64,000 nucleotides of DNA from Lactobacillus sp. ESL0701 (GTDB lineage: Bacteria > Bacillota > Bacilli > Lactobacillales > Lactobacillaceae). Position numbers and translations under genes: made by a program. This document shows, piece after piece, positions 31,153-38,220 of this stretch. The stretch lies in contig NZ_JAQTIC010000005.1 in the NCBI RefSeq assembly GCF_029433445.1, forward strand, positions 1 to 64,000, given 5' to 3'. The stretch's first letter is position 1. Each line of letters opens with the position of its first letter. The notes beneath the pieces were generated by a model. That model saw only the letters and a program-made list of their open reading frames with translations, searched no databases and was not told the origin of the DNA.

Positions 31153-32565
31153 TTAGTCAAGTAGATCATACTTCAAGGTCATTAAGCTGTGACCTTCGTC
31201 AACCATGTTGCCAAGGAGTTCAATCGTATTATTGTACACTTGGTCAGCCATCTTTTGGTTAGCTTGATCTAATAAGTCAGTTAATTCCTGACCAGACAAA
31301 TCTTTGGCCTTCTTGTCAGTTTCATGTTGAATCATGTGACATTCAGACTGCGATTTTTGTTCAAAGTCAGTTTCTAATTCGCCGTAAACTTTAAAGTTAG
31401 TATCGCCGAGTTGAGCGGTTAACTTGTTCAACCAGAAAATCTTGTTTAAGTCGAACTTAGCACCAGTTTGGTAGCTAGCAGGAGTGGTTGAAATGTTAGT
31501 GTAGAATGGTACCATGCAGTTGAAGCTGTTTGGCCCAAAGGCAAGCCATTGCACGCCGGCAATTTCTGCAGGAACGTCATTTCTGACTTGCAAAATATGA
31601 GTTTCAAAGTTACGGTTAAGTGCGATTGACCGGAAAGTTTTCTTTTCAGCATCTGTTCCAGTACCATAAGGGTCGTAAGGCGTGTCTTGGTAGTGGGAGC
31701 TTTCAACCCATTCAATATCTTCGATACTAATCTTACGGTTAGCATGACAGATAAATGGTTGGTCTTGGTCGCCTGGCTTACCGCCAAATTCAGGATCAAA
31801 GTAGTTGTGAACAAACCATGCGCGTGGGTTGTTGTAATGGGCATCCTTAATAGTTGAGCTGCCAAAGATGTGCCGCATGTTATAGCCTTCACGGTCAGGG
31901 TTCAAGTGGTATCCAGCGATTAAGTCCTCTAAGTCGTTTGAGGCCATGAAGCCTTCTTGACCAAAGTGGAATTCGTCAATGTTTAAGCGGTTAGGGGCAA
32001 TTACGTAGGCATCGTCGGGAATCCGGCGTGCGATCCAATGGTGACCGCCAATAGTTTCGAGGTACCAGATCTCATCCTTGTCGGCAAAAGCCATGCCGTT
32101 CATTTCGTAAGTACCGTATTTTTCGAGTAAGTAACTGACACGCTTAACACCGTCAAGTGCTGAATGCAGGTATGGTAAAGTCAAAGTGACAAAGTCTTCT
32201 TCGCCAAGGCCGCCTTCTGCAGTCAATGGGTCGATTCCTTGAATCCGGGAATTGGTGGTAATTGTTTCGGTAGCAGTCATGGCAACGTTATCGGAATTAA
32301 TTCCGGCAGCTGCCCAAATGCCGCTTTCACCAGAGACGTCAGGAGCGCTGGTATAACGTAATGGGTTAGCCAACAGGTCTTCATCATCAATCTTTTGGTG
32401 GCTGATGACACTTTCGTAGTGCTTAGGTTGCTTGTCTGGTGTAATAACTTCAAATCCTTCAGGGATAATGGTTCTGCCGCCATCTTCGCTACGTGCGATC
32501 ATGGTTGAGCCATCAAGTGAAGCATTTTTACCAACTAAAATTGTGGTACATTCTGTTTGTTTCAT
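31153..32565 (-). CDS. pepD: Dipeptidase, peptidase family C69
   Basis: A 470-residue N-terminal-nucleophile dipeptidase of the PepD/C69 family, which splits a broad range of dipeptides in lactic acid bacteria. The nucleophile is Cys6 in TECTTILVGKNAS, likely exposed by removal of the first residues. Family blocks RSEDGG near residue 26, GEEDFVTLTLPYL near 122 and MAFADKDEIWYLETIGGHHW near 158 are present. AAAGGACT lies just before the ATG. There is no signal peptide, so it is cytoplasmic. It is a single gene between two terminators, and its upstream side borders the repeated small-toxin region. Confidence 0.93.
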   Translation of the reverse strand: MKQTECTTILVGKNASLDGSTMIARSEDGGRTIIPEGFEVITPDKQPKHYESVISHQKIDDEDLLANPLRYTSAPDVSGESGIWAAAGINSDNVAMTATETITTNSRIQGIDPLTAEGGLGEEDFVTLTLPYLHSALDGVKRVSYLLEKYGTYEMNGMAFADKDEIWYLETIGGHHWIARRIPDDAYVIAPNRLNIDEFHFGQEGFMASNDLEDLIAGYHLNPDREGYNMRHIFGSSTIKDAHYNNPRAWFVHNYFDPEFGGKPGDQDQPFICHANRKISIEDIEWVESSHYQDTPYDPYGTGTDAEKKTFRSIALNRNFETHILQVRNDVPAEIAGVQWLAFGPNSFNCMVPFYTNISTTPASYQTGAKFDLNKIFWLNKLTAQLGDTNFKVYGELETDFEQKSQSECHMIQHETDKKAKDLSGQELTDLLDQANQKMADQVYNNTIELLGNMVDEGHSLMTLKYDLLD

Positions 32566-32720
32566 AAATAAGTCCTTTCTGTTTGCTTTACCTACTATTG
32601 TATTAAAAGTAAGGGCTGTCTGGCAATCTAAATAAGTTCAAATTAATAATTAGTGGTATTTTGATAAGCAAAGAAGGTATTAATTAGACAACAGATGCTA
32701 ATAAAAATTTGATATGTTTA

Positions 32721-32750
32721 TTAACATCTTAAGCAAATTTGTGTTAAAAT
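32721..32750 (+). promoter_or_regulatory. Promoter of antisense RNA 1
   Basis: TTAACA (32721-32726), 18-bp spacer, TAAAAT (32745-32750). Equivalent boxes are TTAACA-18-TAGAAT at 33118-33147 and TTAACA-17-TAAAAT at 33514-33542 for units 2 and 3. Confidence 0.7.
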
Positions 32751-32756
32751 AAGGAA

Positions 32757-32827
32757 AACCTAGAGAAATCCAAGTCATTTTCTCAAAAATAAAAGCATTA
32801 CTAACTTGTACTTAGTAATGCTTTTTG
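32757..32827 (+). ncRNA. Putative antitoxin RNA 1
   Basis: A short transcript of about 70 nt predicted from its promoter to the hairpin AAGCATTACTAA/TTAGTAATGCTT (32793-32823) with T5. Its 5' part (32767-32785) can pair along 19 nt with the toxin 1 mRNA over the ribosome site side, start codon and codons 2-4, with two G-U wobbles only. It also shares the terminator stem and 7-nt loop with the convergent toxin mRNA. Layout and size resemble RNA II of the pAD1 par locus. It has no plausible coding sequence. Confidence 0.72.
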
Positions 32828-32849
32828 TTATTCAGAAGGAATAACACTA

Positions 32850-32972
32850 TCACTTATGGTCACTGCCATGATTGCGAATAAAGTGTGATATTAACTTTAG
32901 TAGTTGTTCAAAAGACCATACGGCCAATTTTTGAACAAGAGCAATCATGAAAACCTTAATAATCCAAGCCAT
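32850..32972 (-). CDS. Small hydrophobic peptide, putative type I toxin 1
   Basis: A 40-residue peptide: hydrophobic residues 2-13, then QKLAVWSFEQ (14-23), an amphipathic stretch ending KLISHFIRNHG (26-36) and a polar SDHK tail. GGGAGGTGA lies at ideal distance before the ATG. A TATAAT at 33022-33027 (minus strand) predicts a short leader that folds CCCTCCTG onto the ribosome site. The convergent antisense RNA overlaps its 3' end. This matches membrane-acting type I toxins in size and architecture. It does not show the Fst core (Pro near the start, Trp-Leu-x-x-Arg at the end). It is 34/40 identical to toxin 2. Toxicity is inferred, not shown; a bacteriocin-like peptide is the main alternative. 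Confidence 0.72.
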   Translation of the reverse strand: MAWIIKVFMIALVQKLAVWSFEQLLKLISHFIRNHGSDHK

Positions 32973-32988
32973 CTTCTCACCTCCCTTC

Positions 32989-33027
32989 CTGGTGAAACAG
33001 GAGGGTTGACAGTGACAATTAATTATA
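32989..33027 (-). promoter_or_regulatory. Toxin 1 mRNA promoter -10 and ribosome-site-masking hairpin
   Basis: On the minus strand TATAAT (33027-33022) is followed by CCCTCCTG, which pairs with CAGG-A-AGGG across a TTTCAC loop. The 3' arm overlaps the AGGGAGG ribosome site. Near-identical elements precede toxins 2 (33386-33424) and 3 (33780-33823). Confidence 0.62.
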
Positions 33028-33153
33028 GCAAATAATGTAATATAAAATAAATAGCGTATAGTAAATAAAAGGTGCAAGTAAGCTGAAGCCTGGGAAATTT
33101 TGTAAATAAAGATAATGTTAACAACTTAAGCAAATCTGTGCTAGAATATAGAT

Positions 33154-33224
33154 ACGCGAAAATAAGCCAGTACATTTTCTCAAAAATAAAAGCATTACTA
33201 AGTAGAAGTTAGTAATGCTTTTTG
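33154..33224 (+). ncRNA. Putative antitoxin RNA 2
   Basis: The same design as unit 1: promoter TTAACA-18-TAGAAT, 5' segment CCAGTACATTTTCTCA (33167-33182) and terminator AAGCATTACTAA/TTAGTAATGCTT (33190-33220). The 5' segment matches the plus-strand copy over toxin 2 (33361-33376) at 15 of 16 positions, and matches the toxin 1 and toxin 3 copies clearly less well upstream of the shared TTTTCTCA. Confidence 0.72.
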
Positions 33225-33246
33225 TTATTCAGAAAGAATAACACTA

Positions 33247-33369
33247 TCACTTATGGTCACTGCCATGATTGCGAATAAAGTGTGATATTAACTTTAGTAT
33301 TTGTTCAAAAGACCATACGGCCAATTTTTGAATAAGTGCAATCACAAACGCTTTAATAAACCAGTTCAT
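33247..33369 (-). CDS. Small hydrophobic peptide, putative type I toxin 2
   Basis: A 40-residue paralogue of toxin 1 (34/40 identical), starting MNWFIKAF and sharing QKLAVWSFEQ and the C-terminal KLISHFIRNHGSDHK unchanged. Differences lie at residues 2, 4, 7, 9, 13 and 24, mostly in the N-terminal hydrophobic half. GGGAGGTGAGAAA precedes the ATG, and TATAAT on the minus strand lies about 50 bp upstream. It is too short for usual gene callers. The intact frame with near-identical C-terminus across three copies argues for selection on the protein. Function is inferred from the antisense layout. Confidence 0.72.
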   Translation of the reverse strand: MNWFIKAFVIALIQKLAVWSFEQILKLISHFIRNHGSDHK

Positions 33370-33548
33370 TTTCTCACCTCCCTTCCTGGTGAGACAGGAG
33401 GGCTGGCAGTGACAATTAATTATAGTAAATAATGCAGTATAAAATAAATAGTGTATAGTAAATAAAAGCTGCAGGTAGTTAAAATCTGGGAAATCTTGTA
33501 AATAACGATAAAGTTAACAACTTAAGTAATCTGTGCTAAAATATAAGC

Positions 33549-33622
33549 ATACCAGAAAAATGAATTTGTTTTCTCAAAGCAAAATAAAAAGCATTACTAA
33601 ATGGAACTTAGTAATGCTTTTT
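33549..33622 (+). ncRNA. Putative antitoxin RNA 3
   Basis: Promoter TTAACA-17-TAAAAT (33514-33542), a 5' segment AAATGAATTTGTTTTCTCA (33558-33576) and terminator AGCATTACTAA/TTAGTAATGCT (about 33590-33618) with a T run. The segment pairs with toxin 3 mRNA (33756-33774) over 19 nt with two G-U wobbles. Its first ten bases are unlike those of units 1 and 2, tracking the different codons 2-4 of toxin 3. Confidence 0.72.
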
Positions 33623-33644
33623 TTGCTACTAAAGAGCAGATATA

Positions 33645-33767
33645 TCACTTCTTGTCACCACCATGGTTGCGAATAAAGTGTGATATTAACTTTATTATTT
33701 CTTCAAAGGACCATGTGGCCAATTTTTGAATAAAAGCAACCACAAAAGCCATGAAAAATGAATTCAT
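33645..33767 (-). CDS. Small hydrophobic peptide, putative type I toxin 3
   Basis: The most diverged 40-residue paralogue (30/40 identical to toxin 2), starting MNSFFMAFVVAF. It keeps QKLA (14-17), WSFE (19-22) and KLISHFIRNHG (26-36), and ends GDKK. GGGAGGTGAGAAA precedes the ATG. The leader hairpin differs by several bases but can still fold with one mismatch. The pattern of an invariant C-terminal half and a variable hydrophobic half is the same as between toxins 1 and 2. No match to a named toxin family is recognised. Confidence 0.7.
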   Translation of the reverse strand: MNSFFMAFVVAFIQKLATWSFEEIIKLISHFIRNHGGDKK

Positions 33768-33860
33768 TTTCTCACCTCCCTTCTGGTAAGACAGGAGGGC
33801 TGGCAGTGACAATTAATTATAACAAATAATGTAATTAAAAATAAATAGCGTATAGTAAAT

Positions 33861-33897
33861 AAAAGGAGCCACTTCAATTTGAAGCAGCTCCTTTTTA
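33861..33897. terminator. Bidirectional terminator between the toxin array and pbuX
   Basis: AAAGGAGC...CTTC pairs with GAAG...GCTCCTTT around AATTT. A and T runs flank it, so it can end the xpt-pbuX transcript. Confidence 0.85.
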
Positions 33898-33949
33898 GGT
33901 GCAGGTAAGTATTTTCAAGGGCAAGAAAACGTACTTACATAATAGAAGA

Positions 33950-35233
33950 TTATTGTTTAACAGCTTTTCCTTTAAGCAGCAAGTTGAGAATAGTCGCCGA
34001 TAGGCTGGTAATCACAATTCCGTTAGATAGGAATAATTGGATCGTTGCCGGCAAATTCTGGAAAATCTGCGGGTAAATGGTAACCCCGAGACCTAAGCCG
34101 ATTGAGATGGCAATAATTAAAATGTTGTTATTGTTATTCAAATCAACCTTAGTTAAGGTTTTCATACCCTGAACGGCAATCATACTGAACATCACAAGCA
34201 TTGCACCACCTAAAACGGGAGTAGGGATAATGGTAACAAGCGCGCCAATCTTAGGCAGCAGTCCCATTGCCATCAATAACCCTGCCGCCCAATAAATTGG
34301 CCGTTTGGTCTTAATTCCCGATAGTTGCAACAGACCAACATTTTGCGAAAAAGTAGTGTATGGAAAGGCGTTAAATAAACCGCCGAAGATTTGCGCTAAT
34401 CCTTCAGCACGATAACCCTTTTTGAGGTCTTCTTCAGTGACGTTATGGTGGATTAAATCGCCGGTCGCAAAGAAGACGCCAGTGGATTCAACCATGGAAA
34501 CCAGCGCAATAATCATCATCGTCAGGCTTGATGACCATTCAAAGTGTGGCACACCAAAGTAAAACAATTGTGGCAAGTGGAACCATGAAGCTTGCAGAAC
34601 GGGTTCAAAGGAAACTAGTCCCATGCAGGCCGCAAGCAGCGTACCGACAATTAACCCGACTAATACGGAAATTGAATGTAAAAATCCTTTTGCCCAAATT
34701 TCTAAGGCTAAAATAACCACCAAGGTTACAAATGCTAAAAGTAAATTTTGACCACTGCCAAAATCTTTGGCGCTGCTATTGCCTCCGCCCATGTTTTGAA
34801 TGGCAACAGGAATTAAGGTCAGACCAATCGTTGTAATTAGCGTGCCCGTGACGACTGGCGGGAAGAACTTCTTGATTTTGGCAAAGATACCAGCAATTAG
34901 AATCACAAAAATCCCAGCGGCAATAATTGCGCCATACATATCATTGATTGAGAATTTCTTGCCAATCATTTGCAAAGGAGCAACAGCTTGAACGGCACAA
35001 CCTAGAATAACGGGAAAGCCAATCCCAAAAAACTTGTTGCTTATCAATTGCAGGAGCGTGGCAAGACCACACATAAAAATGTCGATGGAAACAAGATAAG
35101 TCATCTGTCCGGCATTAAAGTTTAACGCACTGCCGATTAATAATGGCACGGCTACGGCGCCAGAATACATGGCTAAGAGATGCTGGAGTCCAAGGATTGC
35201 TGCTTTTTGGTGACTAACTTCCTGTTTGGGCAT
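33950..35233 (-). CDS. pbuX: Xanthine permease
   Basis: A 427-residue nucleobase:cation symporter of the NCS2/UraA family with about 12-14 membrane helices. It shows NCS2 patterns such as GLQHLLAMYSGAVAVPLLIG at the start, and the conserved glutamate region SMVESTGVFFATGDL (near 240) with NVGLLQLSG (near 295). Its start overlaps the stop of xpt by one base, so the pair is translationally coupled and under the guanine riboswitch. By this context it imports xanthine (possibly guanine) for salvage by Xpt. Confidence 0.92.
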   Translation of the reverse strand: MPKQEVSHQKAAILGLQHLLAMYSGAVAVPLLIGSALNFNAGQMTYLVSIDIFMCGLATLLQLISNKFFGIGFPVILGCAVQAVAPLQMIGKKFSINDMYGAIIAAGIFVILIAGIFAKIKKFFPPVVTGTLITTIGLTLIPVAIQNMGGGNSSAKDFGSGQNLLLAFVTLVVILALEIWAKGFLHSISVLVGLIVGTLLAACMGLVSFEPVLQASWFHLPQLFYFGVPHFEWSSSLTMMIIALVSMVESTGVFFATGDLIHHNVTEEDLKKGYRAEGLAQIFGGLFNAFPYTTFSQNVGLLQLSGIKTKRPIYWAAGLLMAMGLLPKIGALVTIIPTPVLGGAMLVMFSMIAVQGMKTLTKVDLNNNNNILIIAISIGLGLGVTIYPQIFQNLPATIQLFLSNGIVITSLSATILNLLLKGKAVKQ

Positions 35234-35811
35234 TATTCTTCACCTGCAAAGTGGATTTCGCCATCAGCTAGGCTAGTGATATTTGCCAGAGTTTCTAAAC
35301 GGTAATTGTGGTCATTAATCCAATCGCTGCCGCCTTGGAAAGTTTTGGCAACGACAACACCAACGCCGGCAATTTTAGCGTGAGCCTGCTCGGCAATATT
35401 AATCATGCCCTTAACGGCTTCGCCATGAGCTAAAAAGTCGTCGATAATTAGTAGCGTGTCATCTTCATGCAGGAATTTTTGTTCAACACAGATTTTGTTA
35501 GTGACTTTTTTGGTATAAGAAAAAACGTCAGCCCAGTAGACCGCATCGTTAAGTGTTGACGGCTTTTTCTTGCGGGCAAAAATCATGGGCACACGCAATT
35601 CAAACGCCGCCATAATGCCGGGTGCAATGCCGGAAGCCTCACAAGTTAAGACCTTGGTAATGCCACTATCTTGAAAGCGGCGGGCAAATTCCTGTCCGCA
35701 GGCAATCATCAATTCTGGATCAACTTGATGATTCAAGAACGAGTTGATTTTCAGGACATTTCCAGGTAAAACCTCACCATCACGTCTAATGCGATCTTCT
35801 AGTAACTTCAC
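35233..35811 (-). CDS. xpt: Xanthine phosphoribosyltransferase
   Basis: A 192-residue purine phosphoribosyltransferase converting xanthine and PRPP to XMP. The PRPP-binding motif TLLIIDDFLAHGEAVKG lies near residue 120. The opening KLLEDRIRRDGEVLPGNVLKINSFLNHQ is diagnostic of Xpt. I choose the GTG at 35811 with AAGGAGG immediately upstream. The longer frame reaches back into the riboswitch terminator and would be unusual. The length equals typical Xpt. XMP made here can be converted to GMP by the divergent neighbour guaA. Confidence 0.93.
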   Translation of the reverse strand: MKLLEDRIRRDGEVLPGNVLKINSFLNHQVDPELMIACGQEFARRFQDSGITKVLTCEASGIAPGIMAAFELRVPMIFARKKKPSTLNDAVYWADVFSYTKKVTNKICVEQKFLHEDDTLLIIDDFLAHGEAVKGMINIAEQAHAKIAGVGVVVAKTFQGGSDWINDHNYRLETLANITSLADGEIHFAGEE

Positions 35812-35828
35812 GTTTTCCTCCTTGAAAA

Positions 35829-35876
35829 AAATAGGGACCTTTTCTACCAAGACTATGGTAAAAGAGGTCCCTAAAA
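35829..35876 (-). terminator. Riboswitch-controlled terminator before xpt
   Basis: On the minus strand AGGGACCT...TTTACCA pairs with TGGTAGAAA..AGGTCCCT and is followed by a T-rich run. It lies between the aptamer and the xpt ribosome site. Confidence 0.9.
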
Positions 35877-35905
35877 GGGGTCAGTGTGACCGCTAAAAGT
35901 TGCTG

Positions 35906-35978
35906 CTTAATCCATAGTTCAGAATTTTGGTTCTGAGTAGAAACTGTCGACCTGATTACGACAATATATAGATTAATA
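35906..35978 (-). promoter_or_regulatory. Guanine-class purine riboswitch
   Basis: Minus-strand order: P1 TTAATCT, J1/2 TATA, P2 TGTCG/CGACA, J2/3 GTTTCTAC, P3 TCAGAA/TTCTGA, J3/1 ACTATG, P1' GGATTAA. The specificity base in J3/1 is C, which marks guanine rather than adenine recognition. The loop of P2 (TAATCAGG) varies from the common TGATATGG. Confidence 0.92.
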
Positions 35979-36039
35979 TTTATGTATTGAATGAATTCTA
36001 ACAGAGTTAGGCAGGGCATGCAAGAATAAACTTTATTTT

Positions 36040-36083
36040 AAAAACGAATTATTTTTTGCATATATAGGATATAATTCGTTTTT
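36040..36083 (+). promoter_or_regulatory. PurBox-like pair upstream of guaA
   Basis: AAAAACGAATTAT (36040-36052) and ATAATTCGTTTTT (36071-36083) are exact inverted repeats with inward CGAA/TTCG cores about 18 bp apart, close to the spacing of PurR operator pairs. TATAAT (36070-36075) overlaps the second box. Confidence 0.55.
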
Positions 36084-36175
36084 AAAAATATTTTGGAAAG
36101 AAAATGGTTGACCGCAATCATAATTCCTAGTATGGTTTAACTAATTTACAGTATAGCTTTACAAAGGATTTGGGG

Positions 36176-37732
36176 ATGGCCGTGAAGAAGAATATCAGTG
36201 ACTTTGATGAAATTATTGTTTTAGATTTTGGCAGTCAATATAATCAATTAATAACGCGCCGGCTGCGCGATTTTGGTATTTATTCAGAATTATTGCCGCA
36301 CGATATTAGTATGGCAGAAATTAAAAGGATTAATCCTAAGGGGATTATCTTTTCTGGTGGACCAAACAGTATTTACGCTGAAGATGCGCTAAAAGTTGAT
36401 CCTGAAATTTTTAAGTTGGGGATTCCTATTTTGGGAATTTGTTACGGGATGCAGCTGATGTCGTACTACTTGGGCGGCAAGGTTGAGCCGGCAAATAATT
36501 CGGAATATGGCCGCGCCGACATCAAGGTTGAGGATCCAAGTGCTGTTTTGTTTAGTGACTTGCCAGAAGATGAGTATGTCTGGATGAGCCACGGTGATTT
36601 GGTTACACAGGCGCCCGATGGCTTTGCAACGGTTGCTTCAAGTAAGAATTGTCCAATTTCCGCAATTGCTAATAATTCGGCTAAATTTTACGGTATTCAG
36701 TTCCATGCCGAGGTGCGCAATACGCAGTATGGTCTTGATATCTTGAAAAACTTTGCTTTCAAGGTTTGCGGAGCTAAGGCTGATTGGTCAATGACCGACT
36801 TTATTGAACTGAAAATTGCCGATATTCGTGCCGAAGTTGGCGATAAAAAAGTGATTCTGGGACTGTCTGGCGGTGTTGATTCTAGTGTGACCGCGACGCT
36901 ACTCCACAAGGCAATCGGCGACCAAATGACCGCAATTTTTGTAAATCATGGCATGTTGCGCAAAAACGAGGGCGACGAGGTAATGGCAGCTCTTAGCCGC
37001 GACTTAGGGGTGAATATCGTTCGCGTTAACGCTAAAGATCGCTTCTTAAATAAGCTTAAAGGTGTTACTGATCCTGAACAAAAGCGCAAAATCATCGGTA
37101 AGGAGTTCATTGAGGTCTTCAATGAGGAAGCCCAAAAAATTCCTGACGCTGACTTTTTGGCTCAGGGAACTTTGTACACTGATGTGATTGAGAGTGGAAC
37201 TAATACCGCGCAAACAATCAAGTCACACCATAATGTCGGCGGCTTGCCAGAAGATATGCACTTTAAATTGATCGAGCCATTGCGCAAGTTATTTAAGGAC
37301 GAGGTGCGTGAATTAGGTGAAAAATTAGGTATTCCGCATGACCTAGTTTGGCGGCAACCATTTCCTGGTCCAGGACTCGGCATTCGCGTTTTGGGTGAAG
37401 TGACAGAAGACAAGCTGGCATTGGTACGCGAGAGTGATGCTATTTTGCGGGACGAAATTAAAAAAGCTGGACTGCAAGAAAAGGTCTGGCAATACTTTAC
37501 TGTTCTACCAGGCATTAAGTCCGTTGGTGTAATGGGTGATGGTCGAACTTATGACTATACAATTGGCATTCGGGCTGTAACTTCAATTGATGGCATGACG
37601 GCGGATTTTGCCCATCTGCCATGGGATGTCTTACAAAAGATTTCTACCCGCATTGTTGATGAGGTACCGAACATTAATCGCGTGGTCTACGATGTCACGA
37701 GTAAGCCGCCTTCAACGATTGAATGGGAATAA
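36176..37732 (+). CDS. guaA: GMP synthase (glutamine-hydrolysing)
   Basis: A 518-residue enzyme converting XMP to GMP. The N-terminal class I amidotransferase has Cys89 in GICYGMQL and the His-Glu pair in QFHAEV near residue 180. The ATP-pyrophosphatase P-loop is [11 protein letters not shown] near 230, and the C-terminal dimerisation domain ends [10 protein letters not shown] use the ATG at 36176 (AAAGGA upstream), not the TTG two codons earlier. It is divergent from xpt-pbuX, placing XMP formation and its use side by side. A PurBox-like pair precedes it. Confidence 0.97.
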   Translation: MAVKKNISDFDEIIVLDFGSQYNQLITRRLRDFGIYSELLPHDISMAEIKRINPKGIIFSGGPNSIYAEDALKVDPEIFKLGIPILGICYGMQLMSYYLGGKVEPANNSEYGRADIKVEDPSAVLFSDLPEDEYVWMSHGDLVTQAPDGFATVASSKNCPISAIANNSAKFYGIQFHAEVRNTQYGLDILKNFAFKVCGAKADWSMTDFIELKIADIRAEVGDKKVILGLSGGVDSSVTATLLHKAIGDQMTAIFVNHGMLRKNEGDEVMAALSRDLGVNIVRVNAKDRFLNKLKGVTDPEQKRKIIGKEFIEVFNEEAQKIPDADFLAQGTLYTDVIESGTNTAQTIKSHHNVGGLPEDMHFKLIEPLRKLFKDEVRELGEKLGIPHDLVWRQPFPGPGLGIRVLGEVTEDKLALVRESDAILRDEIKKAGLQEKVWQYFTVLPGIKSVGVMGDGRTYDYTIGIRAVTSIDGMTADFAHLPWDVLQKISTRIVDEVPNINRVVYDVTSKPPSTIEWE

Positions 37733-37742
37733 TTTTTAAATA

Positions 37743-37781
37743 GCTAAAGCCACTAATGAGATTAAGTTCATTAGTGGCTTA
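37743..37781 (+). terminator. Probable terminator after guaA
   Basis: AAGCCACTAATGA (37746-37758) pairs with TTCATTAGTGGCTT (37767-37780) and is followed by ATTTG. The T run is short, but the stem is exact over at least 12 bp. Confidence 0.8.
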
Positions 37782-37836
37782 TTTGTTGTAATATTAATAA
37801 TTTTGTTGAGAAAAAAGTAAACTTATTTAAATAATT

Positions 37837-37880
37837 GTTGACTTTTTTAATTTACGATAATATTATATGAAATATAATAT
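37837..37880 (+). promoter_or_regulatory. padR promoter with exact 9-bp palindrome
   Basis: TTGACT is followed after 17 bp by TATTAT (37861-37866). ATATTATAT (37860-37868) and ATATAATAT (37872-37880) are perfect inverted repeats over the -10 and start region, ending just before the ribosome site. This is a likely autoregulatory operator. Confidence 0.6.
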
Positions 37881-37896
37881 AGAGAGGAGAAACAAT

Positions 37897-38220
37897 ATGG
37901 CAATTCAAATACCAACACGACTACTTGATGGTGCAGTTCTTGCGTTTTTAAAAGATGAAGATCTGTATGGGTATGCGTTGACACAGAAGGTCCAAGGTAC
38001 TTTCGATATCTCTGAATCAACAATCTATCCTGTGTTAAGACGATTAAAGAAGAACGGCTATCTAACAACTTACGATCAGCCATATCAGGGTCGGAATCGT
38101 CGCTATTATCAGTTGACGGAAACAGGTTTGACCTTATTAGCAGCTGTGCAAGAAGAATGGCTAAACTTTAGCACGAAGGTTAATCAAATATTGGGAGAGA
38201 AAAATGGAACAAATAATTAA
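37897..38220 (+). CDS. PadR-family transcriptional regulator
   Basis: A 107-residue winged-helix repressor of the PadR family. Visible features are LDGAVLAFLKDEDLYGYALTQ (first helices), ISESTIYPVLRRLKKNGYL (recognition helix and wing) and RRYYQLTETGLTLL (family hallmark). I start at ATG 37897 after GAGAGGAG. Its end overlaps the HAAS-domain gene by 17 bp, and this PadR-DUF1700-DUF4097 set is a common envelope-stress-type unit in Firmicutes. The palindrome over its own promoter suggests autorepression. The effector is unknown. Confidence 0.9.
   Translation: MAIQIPTRLLDGAVLAFLKDEDLYGYALTQKVQGTFDISESTIYPVLRRLKKNGYLTTYDQPYQGRNRRYYQLTETGLTLLAAVQEEWLNFSTKVNQILGEKNGTNN

Larger units (their letters stand above)
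32700..33850. repeat. Three tandem ~396-bp type I toxin-antitoxin-like units
   Basis: Landmarks recur with 395-398 bp offsets: small-RNA -10 boxes at 32745, 33142 and 33537; toxin start codons at 32972, 33369 and 33767; shared terminators at about 32793, 33190 and 33590. Spacer sequence between units is repeated too (for example GTAAATAAAAG and TTAACAACTTAAG), so the array arose by tandem duplication. The region has no other gene between pepD and pbuX. Confidence 0.93.

Noticed and set aside
32850-33077. 75-residue minus-strand frame covering toxin 1 and its leader
   Set aside because: The upper part runs through the leader and promoter. Paralogues 2 and 3 conserve only the 40-residue form, and the ribosome site lies before the internal ATG at 32972.
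32850-33767. Direct assignment of the 40-residue peptides to the Fst family
   Set aside because: The layout fits par, but the peptides lack the Pro-x-x-x-Gly and Trp-Leu-x-x-Arg pattern of Fst, so only the architecture is claimed.
32700-33850. CRISPR array or IS remnant as explanation for the repeats
   Set aside because: The units are ~396 bp with intact ORFs, promoters and hairpins. There are no short regular spacers, transposase genes or terminal inverted repeats.
35812-35850. N-terminal extension of Xpt
   Set aside because: It reads through the riboswitch terminator region. The GTG at 35811 has AAGGAGG and gives the standard length.
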